A stretch of DNA of 56,271 bases from Oscillospiraceae bacterium. Lineage in GTDB: Bacteria; Bacillota; Clostridia; Oscillospirales; Ruminococcaceae. Positions 42,383-51,339 of the stretch are shown one piece after another. Each line of letters begins with the position of its first letter. The stretch's first letter is position 1. The stretch spans positions 1-56,271 of the forward strand of contig JAFXBK010000059.1 of the NCBI GenBank assembly GCA_017521825.1. Reading direction: 5' to 3'. The position numbers were made by a program, and so were the translations under genes. Below the pieces are notes generated by a model. That model had not been told where the DNA came from. It worked only from the letters and a program-made list of their open reading frames with translations, and ran no database searches.

Positions 42383-42411
42383 ATTATACTTAACTTTTCC
42401 GAAAATAGCAA
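42383..42411 (-). promoter_or_regulatory. Promoter of the tetR-like gene
   Basis: On the minus strand, -35 TTGCTA (42411-42406) and -10 TATAAT (42388-42383) are separated by 17 bp. It lies face to face with and fully overlaps the divergent dehydrogenase promoter. Confidence 0.75.
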
Positions 42412-42418
42412 GTATAAT
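42390..42418 (+). promoter_or_regulatory. Promoter of the zinc alcohol dehydrogenase gene
   Basis: -35 TTAACT (42390-42395) and perfect -10 TATAAT (42413-42418) are separated by 17 bp. The two -10 regions form an inverted repeat ATTATACTT / AAGTATAAT across the shared DNA, also a candidate TetR operator. Confidence 0.75.
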
Positions 42419-42455
42419 GTAGTTAAATAATAAACAAATAAAGGAGATTTTTCTG

Positions 42456-43481
42456 ATGACAGCACTTGAAATCAAAGGTTTAAGACAGATTGAACTTGTT
42501 GAAAAAGAAAAACCGGTTGCTGACGAAAGATTTTCCGTAATAAAAGTTACCCATGCGGGAATTTGCGGAAGCGTTCTTCATATGTTTTTCCAAACCGGAT
42601 TTATTCTTCGCCCCGGTTATATTATAGGACATGAATTCGCCGGTGTAATCGAAGAAACTCTTCCCGGTTCCGGTTTTGAAGTCGGCGACAGAGTTGTAGC
42701 AATGGACGTTTCTCCCTGCGGAGATTGCGAATATTGCAACAGCGGCCGTTCCGAACTTTGTGCAATGGGCTTTGCCGAAGCACCCGGCGTCGGCGGCGTT
42801 GACGGCGGTTATGCTGAATATTGCAAAGTAAGAAACGATTTTATCAGAAAACTCCCCGATAATATCAGCCTTAAACAGGCCGCAATGATCGAACCTGTCT
42901 GCATTTCCATGCACGCAGTAAACATGTGCGGAGTTAATGAAAATTCCAACGTTCTTATAACCGGCGGCGGCGCGATTGGTCTTTTTGCAGCGGCCGCAGC
43001 AAAAGCAAAGGGTGCAAAATACATTGCTCTTACCGAAGCAAACCCCGGAAGAATCAAAATTGCGCAGGAAGCGGATTTTGTTGACGAAGTTTTTGATGCA
43101 GCGGATCCTGAAATCGAAGAAAAGATCAAAGCAAAAGTTCCGGAAGGCTACGATATTTCCGTTGAATGCAGCGGACATCCCGCAGCGGCAACTCTTGCTC
43201 TTTACAGTCTTAAACGCGGCGGCCAGCACGCAATTCTTGCATACGGTCCCGGATTCAAATATGACGCAATGGCGATAATCAACAACGAACTGCATATCCA
43301 CGGCAGCGTAATGTTCACCGTTCCGGAATTTGAAGACGTTATCAAGCTTATGAGTGAAGGAAAAATCGACGTTGAAAAATACGGCGAACTTATCGCAATG
43401 GAAGAAGCCCAGGCAACTTTTGAAGGACTTTCCGACGGAAGCAAACCCGCAGTAAAATACATTTACGATATGTCCAGATAA
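42456..43481 (+). CDS. Zinc-dependent medium-chain alcohol dehydrogenase
   Basis: A 341-aa NAD(P)-dependent dehydrogenase of the MDR superfamily, sorbitol/threonine dehydrogenase-like. Catalytic zinc ligands are Cys37 (HAGICGS), His59 and Glu60 (GHEFAG). The structural zinc site has Cys88, 91, 94 and 102 (PCGDCEYCNSGRSELC). The cofactor loop is ITGGGAIGLFAA (about 168-179). In relatives the first motif is GICGSDxH, but here it is GICGSVLH, losing the conserved Asp after Ser; the substrate range may differ. AAAGGAG precedes the ATG. A divergent TetR-like regulator probably controls it; the inducer is unknown. Confidence 0.92.
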   Translation: MTALEIKGLRQIELVEKEKPVADERFSVIKVTHAGICGSVLHMFFQTGFILRPGYIIGHEFAGVIEETLPGSGFEVGDRVVAMDVSPCGDCEYCNSGRSELCAMGFAEAPGVGGVDGGYAEYCKVRNDFIRKLPDNISLKQAAMIEPVCISMHAVNMCGVNENSNVLITGGGAIGLFAAAAAKAKGAKYIALTEANPGRIKIAQEADFVDEVFDAADPEIEEKIKAKVPEGYDISVECSGHPAAATLALYSLKRGGQHAILAYGPGFKYDAMAIINNELHIHGSVMFTVPEFEDVIKLMSEGKIDVEKYGELIAMEEAQATFEGLSDGSKPAVKYIYDMSR

Positions 43482-43494
43482 TTTAAATATCGAC

Positions 43495-43528
43495 AAAAAA
43501 CAGCAGGCTTCAGGCCTGCTGTTTTTTT
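43495..43528. terminator. Bidirectional terminator overlapping the pseudouridine synthase stop
   Basis: aaaaaacagcaggc / gcctgctgttttttt with a short loop. Its right arm is inside the last codons of the minus-strand gene, and it also ends the convergent dehydrogenase gene. Confidence 0.9.
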
Positions 43529-44151
43529 GTTAAATCGATAAAAATTTTTCTGTAATTTTCCGCAAGCTCAACCTCTTCGTCAGTGAATTTCCGGAACTCG
43601 CCGGGTTCGAGCATTTGGTCGAGCACGAATTTTCCCATGGAAACGCGTTTGAGATAAAAAATCTTGCAGCCGATGGATTTTAAAAGAAGTTTTACCTCGT
43701 GGCGTTTTCCTTCCGTAACGGTTATAACCGCGGAAAAGGTTGCTCCGCCGGGGTTTTTAAGGACGTGAGCACGGGAATCTTCCGGGATAAAATCTCTGTC
43801 CTGCTCAACGGTGCTCAAAATTATATCGGAAAGAAAAGCCGGCCTTGCGGCTTCGCCGTTTCCGTAAAGAGCGCCGCCGTTTTTAAGTTTTTCGATTTTT
43901 TCTTCGGTAATTTCGCCGAAGGCACGGAAGAAATATCGCTTTGTTATGCCAAATTCCGGCCGAAGCATCCTAAAAGCAAAATCACCGTCATCGGTTATGA
44001 TAAGAAGCCCTTCCGTATCCCGGTCAAGCCTTCCGATGGGGAAAAGTCCCGGACGGATTCCCTCCGGGAAAAGATCCATAACGGTTTTTGAATTTTTATC
44101 AACCGTTGCGGTAACAACTCCGCCGGGTTTGTTGAGCATATAGTATTGCAT
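43510..44151 (-). CDS. RsuA/RluE-type pseudouridine synthase
   Basis: A 213-aa enzyme that isomerises uridine in rRNA. It lacks an N-terminal S4 domain and starts at MQYYMLNKPGGVVTA, so it is like RluE or a short RsuA relative. The catalytic motif LFPIGRLDRDTEGLLIITDDG (shown in parts: GRLDRDTEGLL) has the nucleophile Asp at about 43. The later EGKRHEVKLLLKSIG and L-KRVSMG are family marks. ATG at 44151 follows AGGAG; the longer frame overlaps the PAP2 gene terminator. The rRNA position modified cannot be told from sequence. Confidence 0.9.
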   Translation of the reverse strand: MQYYMLNKPGGVVTATVDKNSKTVMDLFPEGIRPGLFPIGRLDRDTEGLLIITDDGDFAFRMLRPEFGITKRYFFRAFGEITEEKIEKLKNGGALYGNGEAARPAFLSDIILSTVEQDRDFIPEDSRAHVLKNPGGATFSAVITVTEGKRHEVKLLLKSIGCKIFYLKRVSMGKFVLDQMLEPGEFRKFTDEEVELAENYRKIFIDLTKKQQA

Positions 44152-44164
44152 AAAAATCTCCTGA

Positions 44165-44197
44165 AAAAACGGCGGACATTCTGTCCGCCGGATTTTT
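44165..44197 (-). terminator. Terminator of the PAP2 gene
   Basis: An 8-bp GC-rich stem (ggcggaca / tgtccgcc) followed on the minus strand by gttttttc, 4 bp past the stop. Confidence 0.85.
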
Positions 44198-44200
44198 ATA

Positions 44201-45046
44201 TCAGAACTTGAATTTTTTAAAAATTGCGGGCCAAAGGGCAGTTGCCGCAACGGGAATTATAAGATAGCGGATAAAGGAAAAAATCGGTCCGACCGGAAGG
44301 AGTGCCTTCGGCAAAAGATAAACGATAAGGATAAGCAAAATTCCGCCAACATAGCGGATTGCTTTTTTCTTAGCGGGAACGTCGTCGATTTCAAATCTGA
44401 TAAATTTTGTTTCGATAAAAGCGCCAATGGCAACGCCCAGGGCGAATCCGAAACTTTTCCAAAGGCTGGTGTCATCGGGATAGATAAAGAGGAACGGAAC
44501 AAAAACCGCGGTGCTGATAAAAAACAAAAGCGGTTTGTGTTTTGCCTGTTTTCTGTAAATAAGCCAAAGGATAAGGGGAAGTCCAAGGCCGATTATGTAA
44601 CCGCCGAGAACATCCATGGGCCAGTGTACCCCAAGATAAAGCCTCGAAAGTCCGACGAGAGCCGGCATGATTATTGCAAGGGTCCAAAAGCGTTTGCGGT
44701 TGACCGCCCTTGCGATGGAAGTGAAAAAGTTCGCGGAAGCGTGGGTGTGGCCGCTTGGGAAGGAATATCCCGGTGCGGTGTGTTCCCGAAGGGTTCGGAT
44801 TCCTTCAACGCCGATGGGTCTTTCGACCGCAAACATAACTTTAAGCGAGCTTACAAAAAGGTTTCCGAGGGAAAGGCACCAGCACATCCAGTAACCCATT
44901 TCCTTGTTGAAGCACCAATAAATAAAAGTTGCAACAAAGATTATGAAAAAATCTTCACCGAGCATTGTAATGCCCTGGAAAATAATATCAAGAGCCGGGG
45001 AAGCAACGGATTGCACCGCCCGGATTATTTCTGCCTGAAATTCCAT
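44201..45046 (-). CDS. PAP2-family membrane phosphatase
   Basis: A 281-aa integral membrane protein with about seven helices. The acid-phosphatase motifs are all intact: KxxxxxxRP (Lys69 to Pro77, KVMFAVERP), PSGH (97-100) and SRxxxxxHxxxD (Ser134 to Asp145). These form the vanadate-type active site facing outside. Family members dephosphorylate lipid phosphates such as undecaprenyl pyrophosphate or phosphatidic acid. AAGGAAGG precedes the ATG. The gene is divergent from the AI-2E-type permease gene. The C-terminal 100 residues add extra helices. Confidence 0.9.
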   Translation of the reverse strand: MEFQAEIIRAVQSVASPALDIIFQGITMLGEDFFIIFVATFIYWCFNKEMGYWMCWCLSLGNLFVSSLKVMFAVERPIGVEGIRTLREHTAPGYSFPSGHTHASANFFTSIARAVNRKRFWTLAIIMPALVGLSRLYLGVHWPMDVLGGYIIGLGLPLILWLIYRKQAKHKPLLFFISTAVFVPFLFIYPDDTSLWKSFGFALGVAIGAFIETKFIRFEIDDVPAKKKAIRYVGGILLILIVYLLPKALLPVGPIFSFIRYLIIPVAATALWPAIFKKFKF

Positions 45047-45204
45047 AATTTCACCTTCCTTGCTTCCAATATATCACAAAAAAAGAAAGAATAAAAGCAT
45101 AAAAAGTTTTTTCTATGCAATATTAAAAAATAATTAATAGATTTTAATATGTAAATATGCTATTATGTATAAAAAGAAGCCTAAAAAAACAGGGGGCGAA
45201 AATA

Positions 45205-46434
45205 ATGAAAATCGAATGGACCCGTTCCATGACCAGAAGAACTCTTTCTTATATTGCCGCAGGCGCGGGAATAATCCTTGTTTATTTTATCTTTCGGAAT
45301 TTCGAGCAGGTAAAAGGCGCGTGGCACGCGACTTTGGATATTCTCCGCCCGTTTACAATCGGCGTTATTTTTGCCTATCTTTTGAACGGCCCCCTTATGT
45401 TTTTTGAAAAACACCTTGGCTTTGTTGAAAGAACAAAACCGAGAAGGGTGCTTAAAAGGGTTCTGGCAATAATCGCAACCTGGATTGCGACCATTGCGGT
45501 TTTAAGCGCGTTTTTCTATATTGTAATGCCGGATGTTACAAAGAGCATAAACGTTCTTATAAATAACATTCCGCATTATCTTTCAAACCTCCAGGGGCTT
45601 GTAAAAAACATCTCCGAAGCGTATAACCTTGAAGCCCCGTTCATAGATTATTTCCTCAATTTCAAAATAACTTCCGAAGTTTTTGCAACAATTCTGAAAG
45701 AATACGGGGAAGAACTTTTGCCCCAGCTTGCCAATATCGCAAACCTTTCCGTCCAGATCGGCGGAGCGGTTTTTGACGTTGTAATAGCGATCATTCTTTC
45801 CATTTATATAATGTTCAGCAAGGAAACCCTTATTGCCCAGCTTAAAAAAGCGCTTTATGCGGTTCTTAAAAAGGAAACCGCCGCAAATCTTGTAAGATTT
45901 GCAAGGGAATCCCACCGAATCTTCAGCGGATTTATCAACGGAAAACTTCTGGATTCCCTTATTATCGCAATTCTCTGTTTCATCGGAATGAGCCTGATCG
46001 GATTTGAATTCACAATGCTCATAAGTTTTATCGTCGGCTGTACCAACGTAATTCCGTTCTTCGGACCTTTCCTTGGCGCAATTCCTTCGGTGCTCATCCT
46101 TCTTATGGTGGACCCCTGGCAGGCGCTTTGGTTCGCAATTTTTGTCCTTGTTCTCCAGCAGCTTGACGGAAACGTAATCGGTCCGAAAATCCTTGGCGAC
46201 AGCACCGGCCTTCCGGCCCTTTGGGTAATGTTCGCAATCCTTGTCGGCGGCGGAATTTTCGGAATTATAGGAATGTTTGTCGGCGTTCCCGCCTTTGCGG
46301 TAATTTATAAATTCACAAAAGAATATCTTGAAAAAAGACTTTCCGAAAAGGAACTTCTGCAAAAAACGGATAACTATAAAGTAATAAAAAGCGTAAAAGA
46401 TTTTGACGACGTTGAGAAGGGAGTTAATGAATAA
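45205..46434 (+). CDS. AI-2E-family (TqsA/YdbI-like) membrane transporter
   Basis: A 409-aa membrane protein with two helices near the N-terminus (about 10-60), a soluble coiled segment (about 95-170), and a cluster of helices (about 175-370). Conserved stretches are RPFTIGVIFAYLLNGP and, late, GCTNVIPFFGPFLGAIPS and QQLDGNVIGPKILG, hallmark motifs of the AI-2E/UPF0118 family. ATG at 45205 follows AGGGGGCG. The stop overlaps the deoB start (TAATG), so they are coupled. The substrate is unknown; members include Na+/H+ antiporters as well as AI-2 exporters. Confidence 0.92.
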   Translation: MKIEWTRSMTRRTLSYIAAGAGIILVYFIFRNFEQVKGAWHATLDILRPFTIGVIFAYLLNGPLMFFEKHLGFVERTKPRRVLKRVLAIIATWIATIAVLSAFFYIVMPDVTKSINVLINNIPHYLSNLQGLVKNISEAYNLEAPFIDYFLNFKITSEVFATILKEYGEELLPQLANIANLSVQIGGAVFDVVIAIILSIYIMFSKETLIAQLKKALYAVLKKETAANLVRFARESHRIFSGFINGKLLDSLIIAILCFIGMSLIGFEFTMLISFIVGCTNVIPFFGPFLGAIPSVLILLMVDPWQALWFAIFVLVLQQLDGNVIGPKILGDSTGLPALWVMFAILVGGGIFGIIGMFVGVPAFAVIYKFTKEYLEKRLSEKELLQKTDNYKVIKSVKDFDDVEKGVNE

Positions 46435-47609
46435 TGAAAACAAAACGTGTTTTTTGGATAGTACTGGATTCTTTCGGAGTTGGCGAACTTCCGGATGCGG
46501 CGGATTTCGGCGACGTTGGAAGCAACACCCTTAAAGCCTGTGCGGAAAGCGGAAAGCTCAACATTCCGAACATGATAAAACTCGGCCTTGGAAACATCGA
46601 AGGGGTTTCCTGCATTGAAAAAGCGGAAAAACCCCTTGGCGCTTTTTGCCGCCTTAACGAAGTAAGCAAAGGAAAAGACACCACCACCGGTCATTGGGAG
46701 CTTGCCGGTCTTGTTTCGGAACAGGCTTTCCCAACCTATCCGGAAGGCTTTCCGGAGGAAGTTATAGAAATGTTCAGGGAAGCAACCGGCCTTGACGTTC
46801 TTTGTAACAAACCGTATAGCGGAACCCAGCTTATTATGGATTACGGCAAGGAACATGTTGAAACCGGAAGACCCATTGTTTATACCTCTGCGGACAGCGT
46901 TTTCCAGGTGGCGGCGCATGAAGATGTAATTCCCCTTGAAAAACTTTACGAAATCTGCGAAAAATCCAGAGCCTTCCTCCAGGGAAAACACGGCGTCGGA
47001 AGGGTTATTGCAAGACCTTTTGCAGGAACCTACCCGGATTTTTACCGCACAAGCGGCCGCCACGATTTTTCCCTTGTTCCGCCGAAGGATACCGCCCTTG
47101 ACGTTCTTATGGAAAAAGGTTTTGCAACCATCGGCGTTGGAAAAATCTATGATATCTTCGCGGGAAAAGGCGTTTCCGAAACTTACCGCACCGGCCCCAA
47201 CAAAATCGGAATGGAAAAAACCGACGAACTTTTTGAAAAGGATTTTACCGGTCTTTGCTTTATAAACCTTGTTGATTTCGATATGGTCTATGGCCACAGA
47301 AACGATGCGGAAGGCTACGCCAACGCCCTTTCGGAATTTGACGAATGGCTCGGCGGATTTATGGAAAAAATGCATGATGACGACGTACTTATGATAACCG
47401 CGGACCATGGCTGCGACCCGGCAACTCCTTCCACCGACCATTCCCGCGAATACATTCCGCTTCTTGTTTACGGTGCCGGAATTAAAGCCGGAACCGACCT
47501 TGGAACAAGAAAATGCTATGCAGACCAATCCAAAACCATCCTCGAAATCTTCGGAATAACCGATTCCGAAACCGCCGGAGAGAGCTTTTGGAAGGAAATT
47601 GAAAATTAA
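46434..47609 (+). CDS. deoB: Phosphopentomutase DeoB
   Basis: A 391-aa cytoplasmic enzyme of the alkaline phosphatase superfamily that converts (deoxy)ribose 1-phosphate to the 5-phosphate in nucleoside salvage; normal length is 385-400 aa. Mn-binding motifs: VLDSFGVGELPDA (Asp about 11), the phosphorylated Thr in GKDTTTGHWELAG (about 80-92), YTSADSVFQVAAHED, RTSGRHDFSLVPP, VDFDMVYGHRND, and ITADHGCDP with TDHSREYIP. Start and stop of the upstream permease gene overlap. No phosphorylase genes are nearby. Confidence 0.96.
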   Translation: MKTKRVFWIVLDSFGVGELPDAADFGDVGSNTLKACAESGKLNIPNMIKLGLGNIEGVSCIEKAEKPLGAFCRLNEVSKGKDTTTGHWELAGLVSEQAFPTYPEGFPEEVIEMFREATGLDVLCNKPYSGTQLIMDYGKEHVETGRPIVYTSADSVFQVAAHEDVIPLEKLYEICEKSRAFLQGKHGVGRVIARPFAGTYPDFYRTSGRHDFSLVPPKDTALDVLMEKGFATIGVGKIYDIFAGKGVSETYRTGPNKIGMEKTDELFEKDFTGLCFINLVDFDMVYGHRNDAEGYANALSEFDEWLGGFMEKMHDDDVLMITADHGCDPATPSTDHSREYIPLLVYGAGIKAGTDLGTRKCYADQSKTILEIFGITDSETAGESFWKEIEN

Positions 47610-47650
47610 TTATAATAATCTAAATTATATAAAAGGCGGGAGGCCTTGAT

Positions 47651-48454
47651 TTGAAAAGAGTTTTAAAAACCGTTTTTTGCTTTATTTTATGCGCTTTTTT
47701 GCTTTCCGGATGTTCTTTTGATATAAGCGGAATAAATAATGCCGTTGATGCGGTAAAGCCGGTTGTGCTTTCCGGAAGCCTTAAAAGCGACGTTCTTGTT
47801 TCCGCGGACGGAATTCCGGTAAGGAAGCTGGATTTTGAAAATATCAGCTTTACCAATACCGATAAGGCGAAGATTTATATCGTTCCTTCCGAGGAAGCAA
47901 GGGTTGAAGTAACCTATCCTTCGGATATGGAAAACCATGGTTTCCGGGCGTTTATCCGGGAGGGCGAAATAAAAATTTCCGCGCCGAAGCAAACGAATTT
48001 TTCCGCGGAAAAATTTGAGATAACCGTTTTTGCAAACATAGAGGAAATCGAAATTTCCGGCGGAATCGAGATAGAAATGGATGCCGCCGCTTCTGAAAAA
48101 ATCGATATTGACGTAAAAGGCGGCGCCAAGGCTTATATCTATAACATTGACGCAAGAGATGTTGAGATAGATGTTTCCGGCGCGGCAACTCTGGATCTTT
48201 CCGGAAAAACCGGGGAATTTGGAATTGACCTCAAAGGCGCCGGAACAATCGACGCAAAAAGCCTTGTTTGCAAAATTGCCGACGTTGGAATAAGCGGCGC
48301 CGGAACCGCCGAAATTTCCGTAACCGAAAGGCTTTTTGCCGATATTGACGGCGTAGGAACGCTTAGATATTACGGCGACCCGATAATCGAAAACATTTCC
48401 GGCGGTCTTACGGACGTTGAACAGGCTTCCAAGGAAATTTACGGCGGAATTTAA
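47651..48454 (+). CDS. Lipoprotein with DUF2807 (GIN-type) beta-helix domain
   Basis: A 267-aa lipoprotein. TTG start behind GGGAGG. Lipobox LLSGC gives Cys21. The mature part (about 60-245) has repeated short strands such as EIEISGGIEIEMDA, DIDVKGGAKAYIYN, EIDVSGAATLDLSG, DIDGVGTLRYYGDP, which is the pattern of putative auto-transporter adhesin head GIN (DUF2807) domains. Function unknown; related proteins sit at the cell surface, often under envelope-stress control. It is in the AI-2E permease-deoB-lipoprotein run on the plus strand. Confidence 0.85.
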   Translation: MKRVLKTVFCFILCAFLLSGCSFDISGINNAVDAVKPVVLSGSLKSDVLVSADGIPVRKLDFENISFTNTDKAKIYIVPSEEARVEVTYPSDMENHGFRAFIREGEIKISAPKQTNFSAEKFEITVFANIEEIEISGGIEIEMDAAASEKIDIDVKGGAKAYIYNIDARDVEIDVSGAATLDLSGKTGEFGIDLKGAGTIDAKSLVCKIADVGISGAGTAEISVTERLFADIDGVGTLRYYGDPIIENISGGLTDVEQASKEIYGGI

Positions 48455-48478
48455 TTCTTTGCGAAGGAGATGACAGCT

Positions 48479-49531
48479 TTGAAAAAAATTGTTCTGGTTC
48501 TTGTTGCGCTGATGCTTGCGCTTTTTTGCGCCTGCGGTGCGGAAAAACCGATTGTTGATGATGCCGGGGGAATCCCTTTGGGCGAACCGGAATCCGAAGC
48601 GGAAAAAGAAGAAAATTCCCCTGCGGAAAAAGTTGTTGTAACAATCGAAGGAAAAGATTACGAAGTTTTTGTTCCCGCAAAAACCCGCTTTGAATATTAC
48701 GAAGGCGGCCAGATGGAAATTATCACCCCAAGCATCTCCGGAGTTCCGGTAATTGTTGATCTTTCCGGTCTTTCCGGCTGTGAAGATATCACAAGCCTTT
48801 TTGTAACGCTTATGAGCGAAACTGAAAAACTTGTTTTTCCGGAGCTTCCGAATCTTTCCGGCTGCCAGATTGACGGAAACAAACCGGGAACTCCGTTTAT
48901 CGACGCAAAAGGAATTGAAGGTTGCGACAACATTTACGTAAACGTGGTTCCGAGCGATATGGAAATCGGAAAAGGCCCTAAAACCCTTGAACTTGGCTAC
49001 GGAATCGACCTTGGAATGTTTGCCGGAAGCGAAAACGTGGAAGCGGTTTTGCTCCATGGCGAAACCGACCTTTCAAAAGTTGCGGATATCGGAGACGTTA
49101 AAGAGGTTTATCTTATCGGCGAAGGAACGGATTTAAGCGGCCTTGAAAAGCTTAACCTCGAGCGGCTTTCGCTCCATTATTACACCGGGGATTTGTCTTT
49201 GGCAAAAGACCTTACTATGGAAACCCTTGTTATAGAAAACGAAACCGCCCAGGAAGCCGTGGATACCTTTACATATTCTGAAACGGTTTATGAACTTCAC
49301 CTTAATGATGAAACAATGACGAATCTGGATATTCTCGATAAACTTCCGAATCTTACGGTCCTGCTCCTTATCGTGGATCCGATACAGCCGGTCGAGGTTC
49401 CGATTCGTGATGAAATTACCGACGTATCTCAGATCGATCTGATTGAAACAAATCTTCCAAAGGAAAAACTCAAAGAGTTTTTCCAAAAAGGCGGAACGAT
49501 CTTCATCATGGACGATTGGAGCAGAACTTAA
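48479..49531 (+). CDS. Lipoprotein with leucine-rich-repeat-like body
   Basis: A 350-aa lipoprotein. TTG at 48479 is chosen because GAAGGAG lies 9 nt upstream; the ATG at 48470 would touch the Shine-Dalgarno. The signal peptide LVLVALMLALFCAC ends at Cys19. An acidic linker (about 25-50) is followed by irregular repeats with Leu-rich strands (VIVDLSGLSGCEDI, LEKLNLERLSLHYY, YELHLNDETMTNLDIL, LPNLTVLLLIVDP), which resemble LRR proteins of Clostridia. No family is recognised. It ends in IFIMDDWSRT. It lies 24 bp after the DUF2807 lipoprotein, probably the same operon. Confidence 0.8.
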   Translation: MKKIVLVLVALMLALFCACGAEKPIVDDAGGIPLGEPESEAEKEENSPAEKVVVTIEGKDYEVFVPAKTRFEYYEGGQMEIITPSISGVPVIVDLSGLSGCEDITSLFVTLMSETEKLVFPELPNLSGCQIDGNKPGTPFIDAKGIEGCDNIYVNVVPSDMEIGKGPKTLELGYGIDLGMFAGSENVEAVLLHGETDLSKVADIGDVKEVYLIGEGTDLSGLEKLNLERLSLHYYTGDLSLAKDLTMETLVIENETAQEAVDTFTYSETVYELHLNDETMTNLDILDKLPNLTVLLLIVDPIQPVEVPIRDEITDVSQIDLIETNLPKEKLKEFFQKGGTIFIMDDWSRT

Positions 49532-49540
49532 AATTAAAAT

Positions 49541-49578
49541 AAAAAAGCCGGAACAGCTTTTTTTGTTCCGGCTTTTTT
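49541..49578 (+). terminator. Terminator of the AI-2E permease-deoB-lipoprotein operon
   Basis: A perfect 15-bp stem (aaaaaagccggaaca / tgttccggctttttt) followed by gttataat. The TATAAT at 49581-49586 may be the -10 of the next gene, directly behind the terminator. Confidence 0.9.
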
Positions 49579-49617
49579 GTTATAATGTATTTATAAATTA
49601 AGAAAAGAGGCGCGGTT

Positions 49618-51162
49618 ATGAAAGTTTATGAAGGTGCGGTTTTGACCTGCGACAAAGAAAACAAAGTTTTCCGCTATCTTGCGGAGGAAAACGGAAGGAT
49701 TGTTTTTACCGGAAACGAACTTCCGGAAGAATATAAAAACGCCGAAAAAGTTGAACTTGGCGAAAAGGCGCTTATCCCTTCCTTTACCGACAGCCACATC
49801 CATTTTGCAAGCTACGCGACCTTTCTTGCGGGTCTTAACGTTGCGGATGCGAAAAGCAACACCGAAATTCTCGAAAATATCCGTGAATTTGTAAAAAAAT
49901 GCGACGATAAACTTATAATTGCTTTCGGCGCTTCGCCCCATTCCGTAATGGAAAAGCATTTTGTAACAAGGGAACAGCTGGACGAGGTTTGCCCGGAAAA
50001 ACCGCTTTTTATGGTAAAATATGACGGTCACACCTGCGTTATCAATACAAAACTTCTTAACCTTGTTCGCAAAAAAGCGGAAAATCTCCGCGGTTTTCAT
50101 GCCGAAAGCGGAGAAATGAACCAGGAAGCGTTTTTTGCGGTTTCCGATTACGTTACAAATTCCGTTTCCATTCCGAAGCTTCTTAAAAATATGCAAAAAG
50201 CGGCGGACCATATGGCTTCCCGCGGAATCGGAATGATACATACCGTAAGCGGCGTTGGTTTTCCGCTTGATATGGACGTTTCCATGGAAAATTGGTTTGG
50301 AAAAGGTCTTAGCAACGGCCTTAACCTTCGGGTTTTCTTCCAGACCATGGATGTAAACAAAGTTAAAAAACTTAAACTTCCGCGGATCGGCGGCTGTTTC
50401 GCAACTGCGCTGGACGGTTGTTTCGGTTCCGAAGATGCGGGAATGCTCGAACCTTACGAAGGAACGGAAAACAAAGGCGTAATCTATTATTCCGATGAAA
50501 AAGTGGCGGATTTTTGCAAAAAAGCAAACCGCGCCGGCCTGCAGATAGAAATGCATGCCATCGGCGATGCGGCTTTTGACCAAGCAACAAGGGCTCTCAA
50601 AACCGCTTTGGATGATTTCCCGCGGGATGACCACCGCCACACCATAATCCACGCCTGCCTTCCCACGGAAGAAGGAATAAAAATCTGCGAGGAATATAAA
50701 ATCGGTCTTGCGATACAAAGCGCGTTTATCGACTGGCCCCAGGAACCGAACGATTACCTTGAAAGAATCCTTGGCGTAAGAGCCGCAAAACTTAACCCGT
50801 TCAAAACCTATTTTGAGCACGGAATTGTTATGAGCGTGGGTTCCGACGGCCCCTGCACCGATCCGGACCCGATCAACTGGATTTATAAAATCTGCAACAA
50901 CGGCGAAGAATCCCTTCCGGTTCAGGAAGCTCTCCGTATGTGTACCTATAACGGCTATCGCCAGACTTTTGACGAAAAAGAAAGGGGAAGCCTCGAGGTT
51001 GGAAAAATCGCGGATATGGTGATCCTTTCGGGAAATCCTTATGAGATGAAGCCGGAGGAACTTTGTAACCTTAAGGTGGAAAAACTTATCCTCGGCGGAA
51101 AAGATTATAAACCCCTTACCGAAAGCCCTGTAAAACAGGTTCTCAGAGGAATGTTTAAATAA
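49618..51162 (+). CDS. YtcJ-like metal-dependent amidohydrolase
   Basis: A 514-aa member of amidohydrolase family 3 (PF07969; exoenzyme regulatory AepA / YtcJ type). After a small beta domain (1-55) comes the metal motif DSHIHFA (His60, His62). Further ligand sites are EMHAIGDAAFDQA (His about 312), HTIIHACLPT (His about 339) and GSDGPCTDPDPINWIYKI (Asp about 404). C-terminal TYNGYRQTFDEKERGSLEVGK and ADMVILSGNP are typical. AGAGGCG precedes the ATG. Substrate unknown; it is monocistronic between two terminators. Confidence 0.9.
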   Translation: MKVYEGAVLTCDKENKVFRYLAEENGRIVFTGNELPEEYKNAEKVELGEKALIPSFTDSHIHFASYATFLAGLNVADAKSNTEILENIREFVKKCDDKLIIAFGASPHSVMEKHFVTREQLDEVCPEKPLFMVKYDGHTCVINTKLLNLVRKKAENLRGFHAESGEMNQEAFFAVSDYVTNSVSIPKLLKNMQKAADHMASRGIGMIHTVSGVGFPLDMDVSMENWFGKGLSNGLNLRVFFQTMDVNKVKKLKLPRIGGCFATALDGCFGSEDAGMLEPYEGTENKGVIYYSDEKVADFCKKANRAGLQIEMHAIGDAAFDQATRALKTALDDFPRDDHRHTIIHACLPTEEGIKICEEYKIGLAIQSAFIDWPQEPNDYLERILGVRAAKLNPFKTYFEHGIVMSVGSDGPCTDPDPINWIYKICNNGEESLPVQEALRMCTYNGYRQTFDEKERGSLEVGKIADMVILSGNPYEMKPEELCNLKVEKLILGGKDYKPLTESPVKQVLRGMFK

Positions 51163-51163
51163 C

Positions 51164-51195
51164 AAAAAATCCCTGCCGGACGGCAGGGATTTTTT
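51164..51195 (+). terminator. Terminator of the YtcJ-like gene
   Basis: A 15-bp stem (aaaaaatccctgccg / cggcagggatttttt) with a very short loop and T-run, immediately followed by a MITE-like repeat. Confidence 0.9.
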
Positions 51196-51196
51196 T

Positions 51197-51339
51197 AAGC
51201 CTTCCCAGAGGGGAAGGTGGCATTTGCGAAGCAAATGACGGATGAGGGATTATCAGGTAACGCGGAGCGCCATCACAATTTATCAGGAATATCCCTCCTC
51301 AGTCACCTTTGGTGACAGCTCCTCCTCAGAGGAGCTGTT
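51197..51339. repeat. MITE-like repeat, complete (copy 5)
   Basis: 143 bp. Left arm: AAGCCTTCCC hairpin, catttgcgaagcaaatg hairpin, ACGGATGAGGG. Right arm in inverse: CCCTCCTCAGT, cacctttggtg hairpin, cagctcctcctcagaggagctg hairpin. It starts on the T-run of the previous terminator and ends 2 bp into or at the nitroreductase stop. No ORF inside. Confidence 0.8.
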
